Source: Tannerella sp. (GTDB lineage Bacteria > Bacteroidota > Bacteroidia > Bacteroidales > Tannerellaceae). Taken from it: DNA of 7,003 bases. Each line of letters begins with the position of its first letter. Positions within the stretch are counted from its first letter, which is position 1. A model generated the notes under the pieces. That model did no database searches. It had not been told where the DNA came from and saw only the letters and a program-made list of their open reading frames with translations. A program made the translations under genes and the position numbers. This document shows positions 1-5,753 of this stretch, piece after piece. The stretch lies in contig JAISTJ010000050.1 of NCBI GenBank assembly GCA_031272655.1, forward strand, positions 1 to 7,003, given 5' to 3'.

Positions 1-251
1 CAGTCGCGATAGTCATAACTCTCGCGGTTAGGGTCGGCCACTCCAACTATCTCAATAGCAGGCGCTTTGAGAAGTGAACTAATCTCGTGATGTCCTTCTG
101 TGCCGCAACCGATATGCACAAGGGTGATACGGTCGCTCGGCGCCGTTTTGCCCGGCTTGCCGACCGCAGATACCACATAATCAGGCACTATCGTAAGCGT
201 ACCGATAGCCGCCGCATTCGACAAAAATGTCCTTCTTGTAATCTTTTTCAT
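1..251 (-). CDS. Gfo/Idh/MocA-family oxidoreductase with Tat signal, N-terminal part only
   Basis: The left edge cuts this gene; 83 N-terminal residues are visible. They start MKKITRRTFLSNAAAIGT, a twin-arginine (Tat) signal with the RRxFL core followed by a hydrophobic stretch, so export in folded form is likely. After a short linker (GKPGKTAPSDR) comes a beta strand and glycine loop, ITLVHIGCGTEGHHEI, fitting the GxGxxG dinucleotide-binding turn, and then EIVGVADPNRES, the second strand with an acidic residue at its end. This order (Tat signal, SDR-I linker, Rossmann fold) is typical of secreted Gfo/Idh/MocA proteins of Bacteroidetes, which act on sugars or glycan derivatives with a tightly held NAD(H). 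The substrate cannot be told. The start is the only ATG giving a complete Tat motif. It follows the membrane protein gene by 24 AT-rich bases on the same strand, so the two are probably co-transcribed. The catalytic domain lies outside the window. Confidence 0.8.
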   Translation of the reverse strand, partial: MKKITRRTFLSNAAAIGTLTIVPDYVVSAVGKPGKTAPSDRITLVHIGCGTEGHHEISSLLKAPAIEIVGVADPNRESYDYRD

Positions 252-275
252 AAATATATTTATTAAATAATAACT

Positions 276-1367
276 TTAAACCTTGATAAAAATCTTCTGC
301 TTGTAGAGATGCCAAAGAATGAAGAACAGAAGTGCAAATTCGCCTAAAGAAACGATTGCAGGGAAGAAAGAGCCGGTAAACTGCTCAAAACCATGCAATA
401 AATACTCGGAAATTCCACGTAATCGTATGGTAGTGTGGATCATATATGCAACGATAGAATTCATGCCGAATATTTTCAGACCTGTAACCCACCATCCGTT
501 GAAGCGTCCTACATCGGTAATAAGGAAACACAATGCAAGCAAGAGGAAGCAAATGCCGCTTGAAAGCAGTATCATTGACGGTGACCAGATAGGTTTTATT
601 ATCGGCGACTGTAACGACAGCAACAGTCCGGAAGCAATCAGTGCGACGCCTGTTACAATAAAAGTTTTCAAGGTTTTATTAACAGTAAATCCCTGTTTAA
701 GAGCATCTCCGGCGAAGTATCCGGATAAAACGGTAGCTCCGAAGCCAAGAGATGAGAGTACCCACGTGTATTGATGAGTGCCGTCTATGAATCGTCCGAG
801 TAGCAGTTTGTCAATTCGCATCGCAAAATTGCCTTCTTTAGAAAAATCTCCTCCTCCGGCAAAGTGAAGTACCAGCCAGTAAGTAACTACTAATGACATA
901 GCTACAATGATTTGAGGTTTTAATTTGCTTATATTTAGAACAATGACAGCTGTAATAAGATATCCGAATGCAATAGAGTGGAGCGTATTGCAATAAATAT
1001 GGAAAGTATTGATATTCAAATCAAGAAGTCGTCCTTGAGCAATCCAACCGAGCACAAAGAGGATAAGAAAGCGTTTGAAAATTTTGCCATAAAGTTGTTT
1101 TCGCGTATGCCCCGATGCAAGAAATTTTTCAAAAGAAAAAGGCATTGAAAGTCCTGATGTAAAGAGGAAAAGCGGCATGATGATATCCCAAGCGGTAAAG
1201 CCTGTCCAGTGGTGGTCGAGTTGATAAAGCACAGAACTGAAAGTTTCCGAATGAAAGGCGCCGAAGAAATGACGAAGGACATCACCCGCCCCGACAAGGA
1301 AGAACATATCCAAGCCACGGAGGAAGTCAATACACGCAAGTCGTTGAAATTTGTCAGTGCATTTCAT
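276..1367 (-). CDS. DUF5009 / heparan-alpha-glucosaminide N-acetyltransferase-like membrane protein
   Basis: A 363-residue protein with about ten hydrophobic segments spread along its whole length, thus an inner-membrane protein. The N-terminus RLACIDFLRGLDMFFLV and the segment DHHWTGFTAWDIIMPLFLF (residues about 51-69) are the signatures of the DUF5009/DUF1624 group related to human HGSNAT, which moves acetyl groups across the membrane to amino sugars. His52 or His53 is the candidate acetyl-accepting histidine; the spacing to the following Trp looks one residue shorter than I expect, so this is not firm. The lumen-side substrate is unknown. The reading frame is open upstream to an ATG at 1421, but I choose ATG 1367 because the family motif starts right after it and a good -7 promoter box lies 21 bases upstream, between the two ATGs. 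It stops 24 bases before the Tat oxidoreductase gene, suggesting a joint role in glycan or amino-sugar handling. Family call fairly sure; activity unproven. Confidence 0.8.
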   Translation of the reverse strand: MKCTDKFQRLACIDFLRGLDMFFLVGAGDVLRHFFGAFHSETFSSVLYQLDHHWTGFTAWDIIMPLFLFTSGLSMPFSFEKFLASGHTRKQLYGKIFKRFLILFVLGWIAQGRLLDLNINTFHIYCNTLHSIAFGYLITAVIVLNISKLKPQIIVAMSLVVTYWLVLHFAGGGDFSKEGNFAMRIDKLLLGRFIDGTHQYTWVLSSLGFGATVLSGYFAGDALKQGFTVNKTLKTFIVTGVALIASGLLLSLQSPIIKPIWSPSMILLSSGICFLLLALCFLITDVGRFNGWWVTGLKIFGMNSIVAYMIHTTIRLRGISEYLLHGFEQFTGSFFPAIVSLGEFALLFFILWHLYKQKIFIKV

Positions 1368-1388
1368 CTTGAATGAAAATTTATGGCG

Positions 1389-1422
1389 CAAATATAATAA
1401 AATTTTCGTATTGTGATACAAA
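1389..1422 (-). promoter_or_regulatory. Bacteroidetes-type promoter for the DUF5009 operon
   Basis: Read on the minus strand, 1396-1389 is TATATTTG, a full match to the Bacteroidetes -7 consensus TAnnTTTG. TTTG at 1422-1419 fits the -33 element, with 22 bases between, close to the usual spacing. The box ends 21 bases before the chosen ATG at 1367, leaving a short leader. Seen by eye; the start of transcription is not proven. Confidence 0.6.
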
Positions 1423-1438
1423 AATGGGGAAAAATTTG

Positions 1439-1446
1439 TAATTTTG
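1439..1446 (+). promoter_or_regulatory. Bacteroidetes -7 box for thrC and the radical SAM gene
   Basis: TAATTTTG matches TAnnTTTG and ends 20 bases before the thrC ATG at 1467, the same geometry as the promoter on the other strand. No good TTTG -33 element is present at the usual distance: the nearest, TTG at 1411-1413, is 25 bases upstream. The following bases are AT-rich with no Shine-Dalgarno motif, as is common in this phylum. Confidence 0.5.
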
Positions 1447-1466
1447 TGGCAAATTTTTTATTGATA

Positions 1467-2789
1467 ATGAAGTATTACAGTACTAACAGGCTGGCTACGC
1501 CTGTATGTTTGGAAGATGCCGTTGTGTGCAGCCTTGCACCGGATAATGGTTTGTACATGCCGGAACGTATTCCTGCGTTAGAAAAAAATGTTGTTAATAC
1601 GTTGAAATACAAGTCATTTAAAGAAATAGGCGATGTTGTTGCGCAGGCTTTTTTCGGAGAAGACATGGACAGGCATGCATTAACTGAGATGGTTTACGAT
1701 ACTCTTTCATTTGAGACGCCGGTTGTGGAGGTCAACTCCGCTGCCAATATCTATACGCTTGAGCTTTTCCACGGTCCTACAATGGCGTTTAAAGACGTCG
1801 GTGCGCGTTTCATGGCGCGGATGCTCGGCTATTTCATACGAAAAAAGGGATTGGACAATGAAGTGAACGTGCTTGTCGCAACGTCGGGCGATACCGGCGG
1901 CGCTGTGGCTAACGGTTTTCTGGGTGTGCAGGGTATCAATGTGTTAGTTCTTTATCCCAAAGGAAAAGTATCGCCAATACAGGAATGTCAGTTTACTACG
2001 CTTGGCAAAAATATCACTGCTATTGAAATAGACGGCGTCTTTGACGACTGTCAGGCATTAGTTAAAGCGGCTTTTGCGGACAGCGAACTCAACGAACGCA
2101 TGCGGCTGACCTCCGCCAATTCCATTAATATAGCCCGTTTTCTGCCGCAATCGTTCTATTATTTCAACGCTTATGCGCAGTTAGACCGTATCGGCAAAGC
2201 TAAAGAGCTGATTATAAGTGTGCCGAGTGGAAACTTCGGTAATCTTACGGCAGGGCTTGTAGCATGGAAAATGGGGCTGCCGATTAAAAGTTTTATTGCC
2301 GCCAACAACAGTAATGATGTGTTTTACAAATACATACAAACGGGAATTTACTCATCGGCCGCATCCGTTGAAACTTATGCTAATGCTATGGATGTAGGAA
2401 ATCCGAGCAATTTTGCCCGCATACTTGACCTTTTCGGCAAAGACTATAAGTCAGTAACAGAGATGATTTCAGGCTTCAGGTATGACAATGAAGATATTAT
2501 AAATATTGTCAGGGGTCTCTATGAATCAAACGGTTATATGCTTGACCCGCACGGCGCATGCGGCTACCAAGCGTTAGCGGACTATGGTCTAAAGCCGTCC
2601 GAAACAGGTGTTTTTCTTGAAACGGCGCATCCGTCCAAGTTTAAAGAAACTATGGAAATGATACTTGGCGACAAAATTGAGATACCATCCAAACTTCAGG
2701 CGTTTATGAACGGCAAGAAGCAAAGCGTTCCATTGAGCAATAAATATGCTGATTTTAAGGAATATTTGTATGAACGAGTTGATACTTGA
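1467..2789 (+). CDS. thrC: Threonine synthase
   Basis: A 440-residue cytoplasmic PLP enzyme converting O-phospho-L-homoserine to L-threonine and phosphate, the last step of threonine synthesis. The N-terminus MKYYSTNR and the DNGLYMPE segment (26-33) are typical. The Schiff-base lysine is Lys109 in HGPTMAFKDVGAR; the phosphate-holding loop is TSGDTGGAV (139-147). Further family blocks are SANSINIARFLPQS, PSGNFGN and, near the C-terminus, ETAHPSKF. Length is normal for the bacterial type. The frame is open back to an ATG at 1413, but that adds 18 residues foreign to the family and would start upstream of the -7 box, so ATG 1467 is chosen. In many Bacteroidales thrC follows aspartokinase/homoserine dehydrogenase and a homoserine kinase-like gene; here it heads its own transcript, with a membrane protein gene diverging upstream. 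Its last 20 bases overlap the radical SAM gene, which implies translational coupling. Confidence 0.96.
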   Translation: MKYYSTNRLATPVCLEDAVVCSLAPDNGLYMPERIPALEKNVVNTLKYKSFKEIGDVVAQAFFGEDMDRHALTEMVYDTLSFETPVVEVNSAANIYTLELFHGPTMAFKDVGARFMARMLGYFIRKKGLDNEVNVLVATSGDTGGAVANGFLGVQGINVLVLYPKGKVSPIQECQFTTLGKNITAIEIDGVFDDCQALVKAAFADSELNERMRLTSANSINIARFLPQSFYYFNAYAQLDRIGKAKELIISVPSGNFGNLTAGLVAWKMGLPIKSFIAANNSNDVFYKYIQTGIYSSAASVETYANAMDVGNPSNFARILDLFGKDYKSVTEMISGFRYDNEDIINIVRGLYESNGYMLDPHGACGYQALADYGLKPSETGVFLETAHPSKFKETMEMILGDKIEIPSKLQAFMNGKKQSVPLSNKYADFKEYLYERVDT

Positions 2790-4041
2790 CAAGTTGAAAG
2801 TGCTGGCGGAATCGGCAAAGTATGACGTATCGTGCGCTTCGAGCGGAACGGTACGCAAAAACAATGACGGCGGGGTAGGGAACACCGTAGGAGGATGGGG
2901 TATTTGTCACAGTTTCACGGACGACGGACGTTGCGTTTCGCTGCTCAAAATAATGCTTACCAACAACTGTATTTACGACTGTGCTTATTGTATCAACCGC
3001 CGCAGTAATGATCAACCGCGTGCCACTTTCACCGTCAGTGAACTTGTGGAGCTGACAATGGAATTTTACCGTCGTAATTATATCGAGGGGCTTTTTCTCA
3101 GTTCAGGCGTAGTCCGAAACCCCGATTACACCATGGAAAGAATGGTGCGGGTAGTGAAACTTCTGCGTACAGAACAACGTTTTAATGGCTACATACATTT
3201 GAAAAGCATTCCCGGATGCAGTCGCGAACTTGTCAACGAGGGAGGGCTGTATGCCGACCGCATGAGTTGTAATCTCGAAATACCTACCGAGCCTAACCTA
3301 AAACTGCTCGCTCCGGATAAGGATTTTCAGAGTGTTTTTGCGCCTATGCGTTTTATTCGAGAAGGAATGATGCAAAGCCTCGAAGATCGCCGCAAGTTCC
3401 GCCATGCACCGCGTTTTGTGCCTGCCGGACAAAGTACGCAGATGATTATCGGAGCCACTCCTGAAACCGACAACGTTATTTTGCGCGTTTCATCGGCTCT
3501 CTATCAGCGCCCAAGCATGAAACGTGTTTATTATTCGGGATTTATACCGGTCAATGGATACGATGCCCGCCTCCCTGTTTTGAAACAGGCGCCTTTAGTA
3601 CGGGAAAACAGACTTTATCAAGCCGACTGGCTGTTGAGATTTTATCAATTCAATGTAAATGAGATAGTTGACGATAGTTTCCCTAATCTTGACCTTGAAA
3701 TTGACCCGAAATTGGCATGGGCGCTTAGACATCCGGAATGTTTTCCGGTTGATGTTAATATAGCTGATTATCAAATAATTCTTCGTGTGCCGGGAATAGG
3801 AGTAAAATCTGCCAAACTGATTGTTACATCGCGCAAATTCGGCCGACTGACTTTTGAGCAGTTGAAAAAAATAGGCGTAGTAATGAAGAAAGCAAAATAT
3901 TTTATCACTTGTCGTGAACTGCCTGTCAGCGGTACTATTAATGAGTTGACTCCGCAATACGTCCGAAAAATTCTTACCGAGCCGAAAAAGAAAAAACTTA
4001 ATCAAGACTCAAGGCAACTTCAATTAGTATTTGGCGATTGA
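2770..4041 (+). CDS. Radical SAM protein, putative DNA modification/repair (TIGR03916 type)
   Basis: A 423-residue protein of the family named for its link to uracil-DNA glycosylase-like domains. Cys67, Cys71 and Cys74 (CIYDCAYC) form the CxxxCxxC motif binding a [4Fe-4S] cluster and S-adenosylmethionine. Before it lie the family blocks AESAKYDVSCASSG (Cys22) and GICHSFTDDGRC (Cys46, Cys55); after it come NRRSNDQPRATFT and YIEGLFLSSGVVRNPDYTME. Residues about 335-370 (ILRVPGIGVKSAKLI, then GRLTFEQLKKIG) form a helix-hairpin-helix of the kind that grips DNA backbone. The tail is basic (KKKK) and ends QLQLVFGD, resembling a sliding-clamp binding peptide. Reaction and substrate are unknown; the DNA role rests on the HhH motif and partnership with DUF4130. 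ATG 2770 is preferred over ATG 2746 because MNELILDKLKVLAESAKYD is the expected family N-terminus. It overlaps thrC in another frame by 20 bases and ends 4 bases from the convergent DUF4130 gene. Confidence 0.92.
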   Translation: MNELILDKLKVLAESAKYDVSCASSGTVRKNNDGGVGNTVGGWGICHSFTDDGRCVSLLKIMLTNNCIYDCAYCINRRSNDQPRATFTVSELVELTMEFYRRNYIEGLFLSSGVVRNPDYTMERMVRVVKLLRTEQRFNGYIHLKSIPGCSRELVNEGGLYADRMSCNLEIPTEPNLKLLAPDKDFQSVFAPMRFIREGMMQSLEDRRKFRHAPRFVPAGQSTQMIIGATPETDNVILRVSSALYQRPSMKRVYYSGFIPVNGYDARLPVLKQAPLVRENRLYQADWLLRFYQFNVNEIVDDSFPNLDLEIDPKLAWALRHPECFPVDVNIADYQIILRVPGIGVKSAKLIVTSRKFGRLTFEQLKKIGVVMKKAKYFITCRELPVSGTINELTPQYVRKILTEPKKKKLNQDSRQLQLVFGD

Positions 4042-4045
4042 CAGA

Positions 4046-4810
4046 TTAGAGTTGTTTCTCTGTAATAAGTTCCCAATACCTGACAGGCATGTTTTGACGT
4101 TGAAGGCGAGGATTGATGCGCTCTTTTATTGTCATGGACTTGAAATATCCTTTCCATAAATCCTGAAAGAGTTTTTCATCGGCAGCCATGATTGATTCGT
4201 CTAATTTACCACTTAAAAAATTGTCTTTATCGGTAAAAGTTATTTCTTTAACTATCTGTAAATCATAATAATAACCATATTTGCGTTTTATGTCATAAAT
4301 GACCCATTGTTGGTCTTTGAATCTATCGGCAAAGTGGTCAATAGCTAAGGGCAAAGCATTGTAAACGGGTTTTATCGGCGCAAAGAAAATATTGTCGGCA
4401 GCCTTTTGAAATCTTAAAAACTGCTTGATATACAGCGCTTCATGAGCTACTTTGCGAGCTATCTTTTTTATTTCTAATACGTCTGAATCTCCAAAATTAT
4501 ACTTGAAATCAGCTTTTGAGTTAAAAATCTTGCAGATATATCGGAAAAGCAACTCGTCGCAGCCATCCGATTCGGAAAGCCAGGCGTGCATCAGCATATT
4601 ACATGCCTGTTTTTGCAACTTTTTCATCAGTCCCGCCCAAACTCGTCCTGAATGTTCTTCGATAGTTATTACCGTATGAACGTGATCGGTAAATATTGGC
4701 GCCGGATCATTTATTTTCAATAGTTTGTCAGGGAACAGTTTCAGAGCGTATGCGTCCAACACAGCGCTAAGCAGCCCTTCAAAAGTCTTGTCATAAAAAA
4801 ATACTACCAT
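4046..4810 (-). CDS. DUF4130 protein, partner of the radical SAM protein (TIGR03915 type)
   Basis: A 254-residue soluble protein. Its N-terminus, VFFYDKTFEGLLSAVLDAY, and the central blocks KIARKVAHEALYIKQFLRF and PVYNALPLAIDHFADRF match the 'probable DNA metabolism protein' family (DUF4130). Family members accompany the radical SAM family found here, and in part of the genomes are fused at the C-terminus to a uracil-DNA glycosylase-like domain. This copy ends without that domain (C-terminus RYWELITEKQL), so it is the unfused form. Biochemical function is unknown. It lies on the opposite strand from its partner, tail to tail with a 4-base gap. It follows the oxidoreductase beta gene by three bases: the beta stop is part of a tandem TGATGA directly before the ATG, so the DUF4130 gene is probably read from the vor transcript. 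Its base composition is much lower in G+C (14 and 19 of 60 in two sampled lines) than the genes before it. Confidence 0.88.
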   Translation of the reverse strand: MVVFFYDKTFEGLLSAVLDAYALKLFPDKLLKINDPAPIFTDHVHTVITIEEHSGRVWAGLMKKLQKQACNMLMHAWLSESDGCDELLFRYICKIFNSKADFKYNFGDSDVLEIKKIARKVAHEALYIKQFLRFQKAADNIFFAPIKPVYNALPLAIDHFADRFKDQQWVIYDIKRKYGYYYDLQIVKEITFTDKDNFLSGKLDESIMAADEKLFQDLWKGYFKSMTIKERINPRLQRQNMPVRYWELITEKQL

Positions 4811-4813
4811 TCA

Positions 4814-5575
4814 TCACACGTTCTTCAAATCCCCCAGCGGATAGAACGGGAACATGTTCTCTTCCATCCACTTATTGGCTTTTTCGGGAGACTGCTTCCA
4901 GCCGGAGGCGCAGGTAGAGACAAACTCCACTATTGACGTGCCTTTACCAGCCATTGAGTTCTCGAAAGCCATACGGAGATATTTCTTGGCTTTTTTGACA
5001 GCGGCGACGGTCTGCACGCTCTGCCGCGTTACGAGGCAGACGCCTTCGAGTTGTGCCAGCAGGTCGGAAATCTTCAACGGATAGCCGTTGAGCGCTGCCT
5101 CGCGCCCGTAGGGGCAGGTAGAAGTAGGCATCCCCATTAGCGTCGTAGGCGCCATCTGACCGCCGGTCATGCCGTATATGGCGTTGTTAACGAACACTAT
5201 AACGATGTTCTCGCCGCGATTAGCAGCATGAATAGTCTCGGCGGTGCCAATGGCGGCAAGGTCGCCGTCGCCCTGATAGGTGAAAACCATCTTCGAGGGA
5301 TTGAGGCGTTTGACGGCGGTGGCTACTGCCGGCGCACGCCCGTGTGCCGCTTCGAGCCAGTCTATTTCTATATAATTGTACGCGAACACAGCGCAGCCGA
5401 CGGGCGAAACACCCACCGTGCGCTCTTCCATGCCCATATCTTCCACCACCTCGGCTATGAGTTTGTGGATAACGCTGTGGCTGCAGCCCGGACAGTAGTG
5501 CATCGCATTGTCGTTGAGCAGTTTAGGTTTCCGGTAAACTAAATTCTCCGGTTGTATTATCTCGTTCAGTTCCAT
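4814..5575 (-). CDS. vorA: 2-oxoacid:ferredoxin oxidoreductase, thiamine-diphosphate (beta) subunit
   Basis: A 253-residue cytoplasmic subunit carrying thiamine diphosphate. With the alpha subunit it decarboxylates a 2-oxoacid, forms the acyl-CoA and passes electrons to ferredoxin. MHYCPGCSHS supplies Cys28 and Cys31; with Cys61 (SPVGC) and Cys222 (STCASGW) these match the four ligands of the [4Fe-4S] cluster near the cofactor in this family. HGRAP (78-82) and the QGDGD motif (101-105) followed by VNNAIYGMTGGQ (129-140) form the diphosphate and Mg site. Length is usual for the Kor/Vor type, so it is not truncated. Substrate is uncertain: relatives are annotated for 2-oxoisovalerate (VorA) or 2-oxoglutarate (KorB), and sequence alone does not decide. 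It starts 7 bases after the small membrane protein gene. The gamma subunit gene expected next is absent; DUF4130 follows. Confidence 0.93.
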   Translation of the reverse strand: MELNEIIQPENLVYRKPKLLNDNAMHYCPGCSHSVIHKLIAEVVEDMGMEERTVGVSPVGCAVFAYNYIEIDWLEAAHGRAPAVATAVKRLNPSKMVFTYQGDGDLAAIGTAETIHAANRGENIVIVFVNNAIYGMTGGQMAPTTLMGMPTSTCPYGREAALNGYPLKISDLLAQLEGVCLVTRQSVQTVAAVKKAKKYLRMAFENSMAGKGTSIVEFVSTCASGWKQSPEKANKWMEENMFPFYPLGDLKNV

Positions 5576-5582
5576 AATAAAG

Positions 5583-5753
5583 TTAGAAAAATCTTAATAT
5601 ATAATGCGTTATGCGCAGCAGTACCGCCAAACCGCCAAGTATCCAATAGACTGCGGGATTGGAAGGCACAGCAAAATAGCATACGACCGCGCCAATGGCG
5701 AGCAGCATGAAGAGTAACGTTAACAGTTGGTCAACAGGGCTTCCGCGTCTCAT
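5583..5753 (-). CDS. Small two-helix membrane protein within the vor operon
   Basis: A 56-residue reading frame, found by translating the space between the alpha and beta genes. It begins MRRGSPVDQL, has a first hydrophobic helix LLTLLFMLLAIGAVVCYFAV (residues 10-29), a short SNPAVYW turn, and a second helix ILGGLAVLLRI (38-48), and ends HYILRFF. Two membrane-spanning segments with a positively charged N-terminus suggest an inner-membrane hairpin. Its ATG overlaps the alpha stop codon as ATGA (5753-5750), and its stop is 7 bases before the beta start, a tight fit that supports a real, translationally coupled gene. As I recall, Bacteroidales carry a short hypothetical gene at this place, which supports conservation; I cannot check it here. 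Function is unknown; a membrane anchor for the oxidoreductase or its ferredoxin partner is a guess. Confidence 0.8.
   Translation of the reverse strand: MRRGSPVDQLLTLLFMLLAIGAVVCYFAVPSNPAVYWILGGLAVLLRITHYILRFF

Noticed and set aside
319..774. 151-codon plus-strand frame opposite the DUF5009 gene
   Set aside because: Low-information basic protein with no recognisable domain; antisense shadow of a convincing membrane protein.
1368..1421. N-terminal extension of the DUF5009 frame to an ATG at 1421
   Set aside because: The extra 18 residues are foreign to the family, and the good -7 promoter box lies downstream of that ATG.
1413..1466. N-terminal extension of thrC to an ATG at 1413
   Set aside because: It would start upstream of the -7 box and adds residues not found in threonine synthases, which begin at MKYYSTNR.
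4041..4063. Possible terminator hairpin ACAGA...TCTGT at the convergent join
   Set aside because: The stem is only five pairs with a 13-base loop and no T-run follows; too weak to call.
5228..5542. 104-codon open frame on the plus strand inside the beta gene, and similar frames in alpha
   Set aside because: They lie antisense to well-recognised conserved genes, have no family-like sequence, and are expected in G+C-rich coding DNA.
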